Notes: generated by a model from the letters alone, not told the origin. A stretch of 64,000 nucleotides of DNA from Micromonospora pisi (GCF_003633685.1 NZ_RBKT01000001.1:3534001-3598000); one strand, 5' to 3'; counted from the first letter of the stretch, positions 34,106-43,705 are shown. Translations and numbers: made by a program.

Positions 34106-35836
34106 TCAGTCGGGACTCGACTGACGCAGGGACGGCACCGCGACGAACGTGTTCGCGGCCCGCCGCACCTGGCGCGGCCAGCGCGGGTCGGCGGCGATGC
34201 CGAAGACCGCCCGCCGGATCGCCGGTGCCTTCGCCAGTTCCCCCAGCACCGAAAGGCACTCGCCGGCCAGCGACGCCTCGCCGGCCTGCCAGAGCCGCAG
34301 CAGGGCGGCCAGGATCATGTCCCGGACCTCCACCGACATCGGAATCCCGGCGCCGACGAGGTGGCCGGCGGCCAGCACCTGGAGCCCCGTCCCGCCGGCC
34401 AGCCGGGTCAACGCCGACTCCGTCGCCCGACCCGCCCGAGCCAGGGCGAACGCACCCGTCCCCCGGGTCGACGGATCGGCCATCAGCTCCAGCCAGCGGG
34501 ACTCCGGCCACTCCCGCGCCACCGGGCCGGCCGCCAGGTACTCCGCGACGGCCCGGGTCAGCGGCTCGATGTCGGCGCCCCGGGGCAGGAACAGACCGGT
34601 GGCGAGCAGCAGCGCCCGGACCCGGCCGGGCCAGTCCCGCAACAACCCACCCGGGGCAACCGGGGCGTACGTGTTGGTCCAGTCGACCGCGGCCGGCACC
34701 GCGCCACCATCACGCAACCAGCCCGCCGCGGCGGCCTCGCACACCCCCTCGATCCGCTCGTCCAGCCAGGCCGCCACCTCCGTACCCGCGGCACCCCGGC
34801 GGCTCAACGCCGCCGCCGCCTCGTCCACCGCCGCCGCACCGCTCTCGATCAGGTGCGGCACGAACCGGTCGAGCAGCTCCGCCGGCCCTGGCGGCAACGT
34901 ACCCGGACGCCGTTCCCAGCTCAGCGCCGCGAGCGTGACCAGCAACGGGTTGCCGGTCAACCCGTCCAGCTCGACCCGGGCCAGATCCACCCGAAAGCGG
35001 TCCCGGTCCCGGTCCGCCCGCTCCGGATCGGGCACCCGGTCCCGGAACCACCGCTCGGCGAAGGTCGACAGGTCATCCGGCTCGAACGGCAGCAGGTGAT
35101 GCTCGGCGAAGTACGTCCGCAACGCCGTCGCCTCCTCCGCCGCCAACGGGCGGGTGGTCAACATCAGCCGGTACGGGTGGTCGACCCGGGCCGCCCACTC
35201 GCGCAACTGGCCCAGCACCCGCGACCGGGTGTTCGGGTCGCTGATCCGGTCCACGCCGTCGACCAGCACCAGCCACCGTCCATGCCGGCTCGGCGGCTGA
35301 CCGGTCGAGACCGCCGGCACCCCGAACCGGTACGCCTCGGCCAGCGCCTCCGGTAACGACCGGTCGACCAGCATGGTCGCCGGCACGGCCAGCCCGACCT
35401 CCTCCGGCGCCCCGCCCCGGCCCCGTACGGTCCCGCTGAAGCCCCGGGCGAGTTCGCGGACCGCGTGCCCGACGAAGGTGGTCTTACCGCTGCCGGCCGG
35501 TCCGACCAGCAGCAGATGGGCGTCACCCCGGAGCAGGTCGTCGGCGTCGAACGCCTGGACCGGGCCGATCGGGCCGGTTCCCGGCACCACCCGTTGCGGT
35601 ACGTAGATCGCGGAGAGGGCGGCGACCGAACCGTCGAGAAACTGGTACGCGTGCGCCGGTACGGTGTCCCGCTGGGCGGCGACCAGGGCGCGTACGGAGT
35701 GGATCGTCTCCGCCGCCCGGTGCGGCCGGCGGCGCTGCCACGCGGCGCTCCCTCCGACCATCGCCAGTACGGCAACCGTGCCGACCACGATCGACACGAT
35801 GTTGTCGAACCGCTCCACCCATTCGAAGAGGTCCAC
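34106..35836 (-). CDS. Membrane-anchored STAND/NACHT-like NTPase, last gene of the PknG operon
   Basis: 576 residues from GTG 35836, 5 nt after the VWA stop. One N-terminal membrane helix (about 12-33) is followed by a cytoplasmic ATPase: Walker A GPAGSGKTT (112-120), Walker B LVLVDGVDRI (about 189-198) and an arginine sensor segment LMLTTRPLAAEEA. The C-terminal 250 residues are helical, HEAT-like (LLRLWQAGEASLAGECLSVL). STAND NTPases act as signal-driven switches. Its place behind glnX-glnH-pknG-VWA suggests a role in that signalling pathway, but no such role is established. A start at 35878 would overlap the VWA gene by 37 bp. Confidence 0.75.
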   Translation of the reverse strand: MDLFEWVERFDNIVSIVVGTVAVLAMVGGSAAWQRRRPHRAAETIHSVRALVAAQRDTVPAHAYQFLDGSVAALSAIYVPQRVVPGTGPIGPVQAFDADDLLRGDAHLLLVGPAGSGKTTFVGHAVRELARGFSGTVRGRGGAPEEVGLAVPATMLVDRSLPEALAEAYRFGVPAVSTGQPPSRHGRWLVLVDGVDRISDPNTRSRVLGQLREWAARVDHPYRLMLTTRPLAAEEATALRTYFAEHHLLPFEPDDLSTFAERWFRDRVPDPERADRDRDRFRVDLARVELDGLTGNPLLVTLAALSWERRPGTLPPGPAELLDRFVPHLIESGAAAVDEAAAALSRRGAAGTEVAAWLDERIEGVCEAAAAGWLRDGGAVPAAVDWTNTYAPVAPGGLLRDWPGRVRALLLATGLFLPRGADIEPLTRAVAEYLAAGPVAREWPESRWLELMADPSTRGTGAFALARAGRATESALTRLAGGTGLQVLAAGHLVGAGIPMSVEVRDMILAALLRLWQAGEASLAGECLSVLGELAKAPAIRRAVFGIAADPRWPRQVRRAANTFVAVPSLRQSSPD

Positions 35837-35841
35837 CCCGA

Positions 35842-37416
35842 TCAGCCGGCCCGGCTCGCCTGGAAGTCGTACCGGCACCGCTCACAGAAGCGGCCTCGCC
35901 GTCGGGTCTGGCACTCGGGGCACTCGTCGAGCAGCGGGGCCGGCACCGGGTCGACGTCGTGCTGGGCGGCGTTGGCTTGCCTCGGCACCACGTCGGAGCT
36001 GTTCCCGGCGGCGTCCTGGCTGTTCAGAATGCTGACGCCGGTGGGGCCGGCGGTGCCCCAGGAGCGGGTGTGGTGGCCGGTCACGGTCGGCACCTGCCAG
36101 TGCCCGGGGTCGACGTCGGAGCGGAGCCGCACCCGGCCCGAACCGGCGTCCTCGATCTCCACCACCCGGCCGAAGACCGCCAACTTGTCGTGGGCGCCGG
36201 CCGCGTACGCCAACGACACCGCCCGCCCCATCAACGACTCGGCGTCGGCCAACCGGCGCTCGTCGAACGCCTCCCAGGCGGTACGGATCGCCACCGCCAA
36301 CTCCTGCTGCCGGGTGTAGTGGGCCACCGTCGGGTTGATCCCGGTGTAGCGGGCGATGTCCTCGGTCCACTCGACCGCGATCGCGGTCTGCCCCACCTCG
36401 GCCGACCGGCCCGGCTCATCCGCCGTCCCGGTCGCGGCTGCCGCCGGTGGTTCGTCCGCCACCGGCACCAGCAGGCTCAACCAGGCGACCCGTCGGGTTT
36501 CGTTGGCCGCCATCGGCTGCACCGCCAGCCCCACGTGGTAGTCCCGGTGCCCCTCACCCCAGGCCCCGATCGGATAGTCGATGGTCTGGGCGTCGACCGG
36601 TTGGGCCAGCTCCGCGAGGTCGGCGATGGTCGGGTAGACCTGCTTGACGAACCGGACCGAGGCCAGCGCCGAGGTACGCACCCGCAGCCGTACGTCAGCG
36701 GTCCGCTGGCCGAGCGCAGCCGTGATCAACTGGGTGAACTCGGCCGAGAGCCGGTCCAGGTCCTCCACCGGCACCACCGGGTTCGCGCCGAGGGCATCGG
36801 CGATCCGAATCAGCTCGGTGCCCCGCCAGGCGTGCACCCCCGGCCGCTCGGCGATCGCCCGGCAGTCCACGGTGTACCGGCCGGCGCACTCGGCCAGCGC
36901 CGCGTCCAACTCACTGACCAGCTCACTCTCGTTACGGCCGTCGGTGAGCAGGATCGCGTGCCGTACGCTCCCCGGCGCCTCCTCGAAGAGCCGCGCCGCC
37001 AACCGCAACCAGTGACTCATCGCGGTACCGCCGCCGGCACTGGTCCGGCGCAACGCCTCCTTGGCCGCCGCCCGGCTGGTGTCGCTGGCCACCATCAACC
37101 GGACCGAGCCCGGGTAGATCATCTCCGCGCTGTGCGTGCCCGCCACCACCGCGAACCGGACCCCGTCCGGCAGGGCCTCGATCGCCGCGATCGCCGCCCG
37201 GCGGGCCTGGATCAGCTTGCTCGTCGGCGAGCCCATCGAACCGGAGCAGTCGAGCAGGATCACCTCGGCCAGGTGCGGCGCCGGCGCACCAGAGCCCGTC
37301 TCACCGACCGTTCCGCCGGTCGACCGGACCGTGGCGACGACGTCGACCAGGGTCCCCTCGGTCGGCAGGTACATCTCGTAGTGCGTGGTGATGTCGAAGC
37401 TCGGACCAGCGCTCAC
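35842..37416 (-). CDS. VWA-domain protein with C-terminal zinc ribbon
   Basis: 524 residues from GTG 37416, chosen because GGGGAGG lies 5 nt upstream. The von Willebrand A domain has the metal site DCSGSMGS (Asp56, Ser58, Ser60), the GGGTAMSHWL threonine and LLTDGRNES. A beta-rich middle region and a helical IRTAWEAFDERRLADAESLM repeat-like stretch follow. The last 25 residues carry CPECQTRRRGRFCERC, a four-Cys zinc ribbon. It lacks a signal peptide, so it is cytoplasmic. It lies between pknG (70 bp upstream) and the STAND gene (5 bp downstream). A likely adaptor or scaffold; partner unknown. Confidence 0.8.
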   Translation of the reverse strand: MSAGPSFDITTHYEMYLPTEGTLVDVVATVRSTGGTVGETGSGAPAPHLAEVILLDCSGSMGSPTSKLIQARRAAIAAIEALPDGVRFAVVAGTHSAEMIYPGSVRLMVASDTSRAAAKEALRRTSAGGGTAMSHWLRLAARLFEEAPGSVRHAILLTDGRNESELVSELDAALAECAGRYTVDCRAIAERPGVHAWRGTELIRIADALGANPVVPVEDLDRLSAEFTQLITAALGQRTADVRLRVRTSALASVRFVKQVYPTIADLAELAQPVDAQTIDYPIGAWGEGHRDYHVGLAVQPMAANETRRVAWLSLLVPVADEPPAAAATGTADEPGRSAEVGQTAIAVEWTEDIARYTGINPTVAHYTRQQELAVAIRTAWEAFDERRLADAESLMGRAVSLAYAAGAHDKLAVFGRVVEIEDAGSGRVRLRSDVDPGHWQVPTVTGHHTRSWGTAGPTGVSILNSQDAAGNSSDVVPRQANAAQHDVDPVPAPLLDECPECQTRRRGRFCERCRYDFQASRAG

Positions 37417-37486
37417 CGGCGCACCTCCCCGGATCGAAACGAGCAGAGACGACACCGGCCGGGGCGGGTGACGCCGGCCCGGCCGG

Positions 37487-39916
37487 TCACAGCCACGTCC
37501 ACGGTCGTACCCGGTTGGCCCGGTCCACCAGGGCGATCCGCTCCCGACGACGTACGCTCTGCCGGGCCAGCGAGCGGTAGACCTCGGCCAGCCGCTCCCG
37601 CAACCGGTCCTCGACCAGCGGCACGTCGAAAACCATGCCGGCGACGCTGGGCTGCTGCGGAATCCTCCAGGCCAGCGCCACCTCCAGCACCTCGGCGGTC
37701 AGGCTGTCCCGGGCCGCCCCGGTCAGGTCCAACGCCTTCACCGTACTGGCGGCGTCGACGAGTTCGTCCGCCTCCGGCCGGTCCGGACGTACCGCGCCGA
37801 GCAGCGCGCGGACCTTGGCGATCTGCGCCGGCAACCGGTGGCTGGCCGCCTCGGGCACCTGGTCGAGGGCGGTTGCCGCCCCCCGCCGGTCACCCTGGCG
37901 CAACCGGGTACGGGCCAGCCCGAAAAGGGCGCTGAGCGACGAACGCTCGGTGGCCCACACCGCGGCGTAGTGCCGTTCCGCGGTGGCGAGGTCGCCGTCG
38001 AGTTCACTGGCGACGGCGTACCCGAGCCGGGACACCAGCTCGCCGGGGAGCCGCCCGTAGACGCTGTCGAAGTGCTCCCGGGCGGTGCCGATCTCGCCGG
38101 CCGCGAGCGCGACCAGCCCCCGGTGCCAGTCCAACCGCCAGTCGTCGACCGGCGCCCCGGGCTGGGCGGCGAGCTCGGTGAGCGTGCCAGCGGCCAGTTC
38201 CGGCTGGCCGGCGTCGAGGTAGGCCCGGGTCAACCGGAGCAGCACGTCCCGGCTGCGCTCCGGGGCCCGCCCGAGCAGTGCGATCAACTCGGCCGGCTGG
38301 AGCGCGCCGATCGAGCCGAGAAATCCGGCGCCGGGGTCGGCGAGGTCCATCAACGGTGCCGGGAGCGCGGTCGCGACGGTCGCCGCCGGCAACGGCGTAC
38401 GGAGATCGTCGTACGCGCCGAACGGGCGGGGCGCGAGTCCGAAGAGCGTGGACGCCTCCGGCGGCACCTCCTGGCCCTGCTCGGCGAGGACCTGCCGCAG
38501 CACCCCGTGCACCTGCGCGTACATCTCGGCGGCGGAACCGAACCGGCGATCCGGGTCCGGGTCGGTGGCGCGCAGCAGCAGCCGGCGGTACGACTCGTGC
38601 TGCTCCAGCAGCTGCGGCACGGTTTCCGGCTGCCGCCCGTCGGGGAAGCGGCTGAGGTACTGGCTGGTGTTGGCGGCGAGGCTGAGCGCGCCGAGGGTGC
38701 GCCCGACGGTGTAGAGGTCGGATCGGACCGAGGCGGCCCGCGCACCGTGCCGGTGGACCTCGGGCGCCTCGAAGCCACGGGTGCCGAGCAGCGGGCTGTC
38801 CAGGTCGCCGGCCCGTCGGGCGGCACCGAGGTCGAGCAGCTTGAGCCGGTTGCCGACGTGCATGACGTTGTCCGGCTTCAGGTCGCAGTAGAGCCAGTCC
38901 TGGTCGTGCAGGTGGTCGAAGGCGTCCAGGATGGCCAGCCCGTACGCGAGCACCTGCGGCAACGGCAACGGCCCGGGTACGCCCCAGCCGGCGGGGCGGG
39001 GCCGCATCTCGTCGAGTGACTGCCCGCCGACGAACTCCATCACGATGTACGGCGTACCGTCGCCCGCCTCCGGGGGCACGAAGTCGTAGATCTTGACGAT
39101 GTTCGGGTGGTCCAGCGCGATCAGCGCCCGCCGTTCCCCGACGAACGCCTCGGCGGCGGTCGAGTCCTCCGCCGCCCGCTGGCGCTTGAGCACCCGCCAG
39201 CTGCCGTCCATGTCCTCGTCCCGGGCGGCGAAGATCCAGCCCATGCCGCCGTAGCCGACGCAGCCCTTGATCCGGTACCGCTGCTTGATCACGTCCCCGT
39301 CGTGCAGTGGGGGGACGAAGGAGAAAGGCGTGCCGCAGTACGGGCAGAAGCCCGTGGTGAGGCCGGTCTCGGTGCCGTCGGTACGCCCCACCGGCCGGCG
39401 GCAGGACGACCTTGCGCAGATCCGCGCGTGCTCCGGTACGGCATGGTCCGCCCGGATCGCGGCGAGCGGGTCACGGGGTGGCACCACCGGCATCTCGACC
39501 AGGCCGAACCAGCGCCGGGTCCCGCCGCCGCCCGGCGTCGGGTTGCCCCCGCCGGACGGACCTGCGACCCCACCGGAACCGCCGAGTCCGGCACCGGAAC
39601 CGCCGAACCCCCCGCCCGAGCCGCCACCGGACCACCCGTGCCCGGCGCCACCCCCGCCGCTCGTCGCCCCCGCCCCCGCGCCCGTGCCGGCCTGGCCGCC
39701 GGATGTCGCCGGGTCACCGGTACCGGCCGGCACGGCGGCGCCGGACGAGCCGACCGGCTCGCCGTTGCGGCCGAACGAGCCGGCGGACTGACCGGCCACG
39801 CCGGACGACCCGGCGGACTGGTCACCGGACTGCCCCGGGCACCGGTGCCCCCACTTGAGACAGAAGCCGTCCAGGTCGACGTCGCCCGGACAGTCACGGG
39901 CGAGACATCCGTTCAC
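37487..39916 (-). CDS. pknG: PknG-like serine/threonine protein kinase with rubredoxin-like and TPR domains
   Basis: 809 residues. Residues 1-30 form a Cys/His-rich element (Cys4, Cys9, Cys19, Cys26); 30-135 is a Gly/Ser-rich linker; 167-194 holds rubredoxin-type ligands (Cys167, Cys172, Cys191, Cys194). The kinase has a GYGGMGW loop, Lys244, Glu261, the catalytic YCDLKPDNVM (Asp345, non-RD as in PknG) and DLG (Asp362). The C-terminal 350 residues are TPR-like. PknG in mycobacteria controls glutamate metabolism through the FHA protein GarA. GTG 39916 overlaps the upstream stop (GTGA). Neighbouring glnX/glnH analogues support orthology; no GarA gene is in the window. Confidence 0.92.
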   Translation of the reverse strand: MNGCLARDCPGDVDLDGFCLKWGHRCPGQSGDQSAGSSGVAGQSAGSFGRNGEPVGSSGAAVPAGTGDPATSGGQAGTGAGAGATSGGGGAGHGWSGGGSGGGFGGSGAGLGGSGGVAGPSGGGNPTPGGGGTRRWFGLVEMPVVPPRDPLAAIRADHAVPEHARICARSSCRRPVGRTDGTETGLTTGFCPYCGTPFSFVPPLHDGDVIKQRYRIKGCVGYGGMGWIFAARDEDMDGSWRVLKRQRAAEDSTAAEAFVGERRALIALDHPNIVKIYDFVPPEAGDGTPYIVMEFVGGQSLDEMRPRPAGWGVPGPLPLPQVLAYGLAILDAFDHLHDQDWLYCDLKPDNVMHVGNRLKLLDLGAARRAGDLDSPLLGTRGFEAPEVHRHGARAASVRSDLYTVGRTLGALSLAANTSQYLSRFPDGRQPETVPQLLEQHESYRRLLLRATDPDPDRRFGSAAEMYAQVHGVLRQVLAEQGQEVPPEASTLFGLAPRPFGAYDDLRTPLPAATVATALPAPLMDLADPGAGFLGSIGALQPAELIALLGRAPERSRDVLLRLTRAYLDAGQPELAAGTLTELAAQPGAPVDDWRLDWHRGLVALAAGEIGTAREHFDSVYGRLPGELVSRLGYAVASELDGDLATAERHYAAVWATERSSLSALFGLARTRLRQGDRRGAATALDQVPEAASHRLPAQIAKVRALLGAVRPDRPEADELVDAASTVKALDLTGAARDSLTAEVLEVALAWRIPQQPSVAGMVFDVPLVEDRLRERLAEVYRSLARQSVRRRERIALVDRANRVRPWTWL

Positions 39917-41295
39917 GCCTGGCCCTCCTCGTTCACCGCGTACAGGTAACGGGTGACCGCCCGATCGGCGGCCTCGGCGTCGAACGGCTCCGCCCGCAAC
40001 TGGCGCCGGGCCTCGTTGTAGAGATCGGTCAGGCTCAGATCCTCGGAGCGGCCGAGGCTGAACGCCTTGCGCTGGAAGGCGTCCAGCCGGCCACGCAACT
40101 CGACCCGGAGCTCATGCAGGCGCTGCCGGTGCAGCCCGGCGGCGTCCCTGGCCCGCACCGCCCGCTCCGCCGCCGCGGTCACCGCCGCACTGATCGCGGC
40201 CGGTTCCGCCGCCTCGTCGACCGCGTCCCACCACTGGCCATGGCGGCAGCGCCGCTCAACCGCGCGCAGCCGCACCCGCAGCGCCCCGGCCTGCGGCACC
40301 GGCGCGCCGAACTCTGCCGCGCCCGGCGCCGCCCCGGATCCGGCCACCGCCGGCTCGGTGCCGGTACGCGGACCCGGGATCGCGGTCAGGCCACGCCAGG
40401 CGTACCGGGCCTCGGTCTCGTCCGCGTCCAACCGTCCGATGAGCAGCCGCAACTCGTCCACCAAACTCGGCAACCGGACCCGCAGCTCCTCGGCCCGTCC
40501 GAGCCGTACGCCAAGCTCGGTGAGCTGGGCGGCGAGCCGCTCCCGGGCCGCTCGCCAGGTCACCCCGTCGACGGCGCCGAGAGGATCACGGTCGGCGACC
40601 CGGCGCAGCGTGTCGAACTCCGCCTCCGCACCGGTGAGCACCTCCGCCGGCACGGCCACCGCCAACGCCCGGGTACGCAGCTCGGCAAAACGCCGGGCGA
40701 GCGGATCGAGTTGCCCGACCACCACCGTACGGGCGGATGCCACCGCCTCGGCCACGGCGACGATCGCGGCGTGGTGCTCACCGGCCCGTTTGATCACCTC
40801 GGGCAGGGGCAGCCTCACCACCTCGGCCGGCGCCCCGGTGGCCCCGGTCAGCACCACCTCGCACGGCCCGTGCAGCAGGGCCGTCAGCTCGGCGGCACCG
40901 TTCGGGGCGGTCAGATCCGACGCCGGGGCAGCATCCGGTCCCGCATCGGGGCCGGCCGGCACCGGTGCGCCGGGCTGGCGGCGGCGCAACAGCTCCGCCC
41001 GGTCGAGCACCTGCTGCGCGGCGGCGAGTTGGGCGGCCAGTTCCCCGATCCGCCACTGGACGTCCTGCCAGGCACGGGCGGTCGCCCCGGCCGTCTCCTG
41101 ACGGTCGGACTGCGGGAGGCCGGGGGCGTCCCGGATCATCAGCGCGTGGGAGAGCCGGGAGCACTCGGCGGCCAGCCGGCGCAGCTCCGCCTCCGGATCG
41201 CCGCCACCACCCTGCTGGTGCTGCGTCAGCGGCTGGTGCCGCAGCTCCAGCGGGCGCCGGGCCACCGGGTGCCGCGCCGCGCGTGGTTCTGGCAT
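39913..41295 (-). CDS. Coiled-coil protein of the PknG operon, unknown function
   Basis: 460 residues from ATG 41295 (GAGGG 5 nt upstream, 8 bp after glnH). It is rich in Ala/Arg/Glu/Leu with long predicted helices and heptads (ELRRLAAECSRLSHALMIRD; LAAQLAAAQQVLDRAELLRR; RRQRLHELRVELRGRLDAFQ-type). It has no signal peptide, membrane helix or enzyme motif. The C-terminal 40 residues (SLTDLYNEARRQLRAEPFDA) look conserved in style. It sits between glnH and pknG, where mycobacteria have no extra gene, so it may bridge kinase and sensor. Its stop overlaps the pknG GTG. Confidence 0.7.
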   Translation of the reverse strand: MPEPRAARHPVARRPLELRHQPLTQHQQGGGGDPEAELRRLAAECSRLSHALMIRDAPGLPQSDRQETAGATARAWQDVQWRIGELAAQLAAAQQVLDRAELLRRRQPGAPVPAGPDAGPDAAPASDLTAPNGAAELTALLHGPCEVVLTGATGAPAEVVRLPLPEVIKRAGEHHAAIVAVAEAVASARTVVVGQLDPLARRFAELRTRALAVAVPAEVLTGAEAEFDTLRRVADRDPLGAVDGVTWRAARERLAAQLTELGVRLGRAEELRVRLPSLVDELRLLIGRLDADETEARYAWRGLTAIPGPRTGTEPAVAGSGAAPGAAEFGAPVPQAGALRVRLRAVERRCRHGQWWDAVDEAAEPAAISAAVTAAAERAVRARDAAGLHRQRLHELRVELRGRLDAFQRKAFSLGRSEDLSLTDLYNEARRQLRAEPFDAEAADRAVTRYLYAVNEEGQA

Positions 41296-41303
41296 CGCCG
41301 CCC

Positions 41304-42347
41304 TCACATGCCCGGAGGCCAGAAGAGGTTCGGACCGTAACGGGCCGGCGGAGGGCCGGCGTCCGGGTGTTCCGGCAACCACTTCTGGTGCATCTGCGCC
41401 CACCTGCCGTCCCGTCGGAGCTGCTCCAGCACGTGGTTGACGAACCGGAGCAGAGCGATGTCGTCCTGTCGGGTGGCGATCGCGTGCGGCTCGTCGCTGA
41501 ACCAGGTGCACGCGGACTTCGGCTCGACGTGCCAGTCGCACGAGGTGTCGCCCGGCGGACGCCACCCGGGCGGCTGGGTGACGAACCTGGTGCTCGGGTC
41601 GAGGTCGCGGAGACCGAGCAGCACATTGTGGTCGGTCGAGATCGCCTCGACCTGGCGTTGTTGCAACATGACCAGGCAGTCGGTCCAGTTCGGCACCGAC
41701 ACCGGAATCGGCTTCTCCGGTCGGTCCCGGGTGTGCTGGAGCGAGGTGGTGCCGGTCGCCGCGCAGACCGGCTTGCCGCCGAGATCTCCGATCCCCTGGT
41801 ACGGCGAGTCACCCCGGACCAGGACCGTCTGCCCCGAGTCGAGGTAGTCGGTGGAGAAGGCGACCTCCAATGCGCGCGCGCAGGTGGCGGTCATCGAGTC
41901 GGCGACGATGTCGACCGTGTCGTCCCGCAGCCGCGCCTGCCGCTCGGCGGAAGTGACCACAACGAAGCGAACCGTCTGCTTCGGGTCCTTGCCCGGAAAG
42001 AGGGCCTTGGCGATCTCGTAGAGCAGGTCGATGTCGAAACCCTGGAACTCGCCCGTCGCCGGGTGGCGGTAGGTCATCCGGGTCATGGTCTGGTCCACCC
42101 CGGCCCGGATGTATCCCTGCGTCACGTACTTGCTCGGCGCGGTCGCCAGCGGCTGCACGCTCCGGCGCGCGTCACACTCCGGTGCGTCGATCGGGCTCGG
42201 GGTCGGTGCCGGTTGCTGTGCCCCGGCCGGGCGGGGCGCAGCAACCGTCGGCGGTTGGTAGCTGTTCGTGCAGCCGCTCGCCCCGAGCAGCAGCACCACG
42301 GCGAGTACGGCGATGGCGCGGCGCAGCGCGGCAGAGGTCGACGTCAC
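41304..42347 (-). CDS. glnH: GlnH-like amino-acid-binding lipoprotein
   Basis: 347 residues. The signal peptide ends in LLGASGC (Cys26), so it is a lipoprotein, followed by a Pro-rich linker. The solute-binding fold has YIRAGVDQTMTRMTYRHPAT, FQGFDIDLLYEIAKALF, VDIVADSMTATCARA, FSTDYLDSGQTVLV and WAQMHQKWLP, typical of the GlnH/FliY polar amino-acid group. In mycobacteria GlnH binds aspartate/glutamate and acts as a sensor for PknG instead of transport. No ABC permease or ATPase gene lies nearby, which supports a sensing role. GTG 42347 overlaps the glnX-like stop by 4 bp. Confidence 0.88.
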   Translation of the reverse strand: MTSTSAALRRAIAVLAVVLLLGASGCTNSYQPPTVAAPRPAGAQQPAPTPSPIDAPECDARRSVQPLATAPSKYVTQGYIRAGVDQTMTRMTYRHPATGEFQGFDIDLLYEIAKALFPGKDPKQTVRFVVVTSAERQARLRDDTVDIVADSMTATCARALEVAFSTDYLDSGQTVLVRGDSPYQGIGDLGGKPVCAATGTTSLQHTRDRPEKPIPVSVPNWTDCLVMLQQRQVEAISTDHNVLLGLRDLDPSTRFVTQPPGWRPPGDTSCDWHVEPKSACTWFSDEPHAIATRQDDIALLRFVNHVLEQLRRDGRWAQMHQKWLPEHPDAGPPPARYGPNLFWPPGM

Positions 42348-43705
42348 TGGTACTCCCTCACCCGTACCCCGATGCCGACCAGCACTCCCGCGCTCGCCAG
42401 CAGGCAGAGCAGCAGGGTGACCACGCCCATCGAGGTCGGTGCCGGTGGGGTGGCGGTCAGCTCACGGAAGATGTCCCGGTCGAGCATGGTGATCTCGTTC
42501 GTCAGCACGGTGTCGTAGCGCCCGAACGCGGTGGCGACCTCGCCGCCAGGCAACGCCGCGTCGACCGCCGCCCGGTGCGCGCCGAGCCGTTCGTTCTCCT
42601 CGACGTACCGCCGGTGGGCGTTGCACCAGGCGCCGACGAGGGACCGCATCTCATCGGTGAACGGCTCCTGCGCCTGCCCGCAACGGGCGTCCCGCTCGAA
42701 CCGCTCGTTCAGCGCGTCCATGCCGTACTGGCTGCTGTTGCCGCCGAGTCGCAGGTAGATGTCCGCGCGGGCCTGAAGAGCGCCGCGCTGGATCTCGATC
42801 AGGTCGCGGTGCCGCTCGAACTGGCGGCCGGCCACGGTCAGCCCCTTCTCCGCCTGTGGCCAGTGCCGCCACGAGGCGACCAGCCAACCGGTGGTGGCGA
42901 GCATGGCGGCGGTGGCCAGCACCAACCCGGGATTGACCCGACGTTTTGTCCGTCGGCGCAGGTAACGCTGGCTCCACCAGAGTGCGCCCAGGGTGAGCAG
43001 GGTGATCCCGATCGACCCGAACAGTGCCAGTTGTCCGCCGCGTCGGGCCTCCCGCAGTCGGGTGGTCTCGTCCTCCCAGAGTTGTTGGGCGGCCGGGAGC
43101 AGCACACCGCGCAGATATCCGGAGGCTTCCCGCAGGTACGCCGAGCCGAGCAGCGCGTCGGTCGGCTTCGCGGCCGGGTCCGCGCCCAGCGTCTGGGCGT
43201 GCTGTACGAGATTGGCGTAGACGGACAACTGGTTCGCCACCCGGGCCAGGCCGGCGGCGCGGGCCGGATCACCGCCGGTGAGACCCGCGGACTCGCCGAG
43301 TAGCCGACGTACCTCGCCGAGCGCCTGCTCGTACCGCTCGTTGAGCTGGTCCCGCTGTCCCGACTCGGGTGAGGCGAGGAAGCGCCCGGTCGCGGCGGCG
43401 TCCGCCTCGGCCAGCCAGCGGTGCATGCCCTGGGCGTTGCCGCTCATCTGGGCGGCGCTGGTGACCATGACCCGTCCCGCGTCGACCGCCGCCCGCGCGG
43501 CCAGCCCGGCGATCGCGGCGGTCAACCCGAAGAGCAGCACGAGCATCACCCCGACCAGGATGAACCGGTTGGGGGTCGGCACCAGCAGGCTGCGCAGCCA
43601 CCGACGTCGTACGCCCCGACGACGCCCACCGCCCAGTCGGCGGCGTGGGCCCCGGGCGGTGTCCGGCTCGGTCGGCGCTTCCCGGTCCAGTTCGGTCAGT
43701 GCCAC
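42344..43705 (-). CDS. glnX: GlnX-like four-helix membrane sensor
   Basis: 453 residues from GTG 43705 (GGAGGGG, 8-nt spacing). An Arg-rich N-tail precedes helix 1 (ILVGVMLVLLFGLTAAIAGL). A long external domain of about 170 residues is followed by helices 2 and 3 (LALFGSIGITLLTLGALWW; LVLATAAMLATTGWLVASW), a second external helical domain of about 150 residues, and helix 4 (GVVTLLLCLLASAGVLVGIG). This matches the layout of mycobacterial GlnX (Rv0412c type), which links GlnH to PknG. First gene of the operon. Frames reaching further upstream run through a 51-bp repeat and are not coding. Confidence 0.8.
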   Translation of the reverse strand: MALTELDREAPTEPDTARGPRRRLGGGRRRGVRRRWLRSLLVPTPNRFILVGVMLVLLFGLTAAIAGLAARAAVDAGRVMVTSAAQMSGNAQGMHRWLAEADAAATGRFLASPESGQRDQLNERYEQALGEVRRLLGESAGLTGGDPARAAGLARVANQLSVYANLVQHAQTLGADPAAKPTDALLGSAYLREASGYLRGVLLPAAQQLWEDETTRLREARRGGQLALFGSIGITLLTLGALWWSQRYLRRRTKRRVNPGLVLATAAMLATTGWLVASWRHWPQAEKGLTVAGRQFERHRDLIEIQRGALQARADIYLRLGGNSSQYGMDALNERFERDARCGQAQEPFTDEMRSLVGAWCNAHRRYVEENERLGAHRAAVDAALPGGEVATAFGRYDTVLTNEITMLDRDIFRELTATPPAPTSMGVVTLLLCLLASAGVLVGIGVRVREYQ

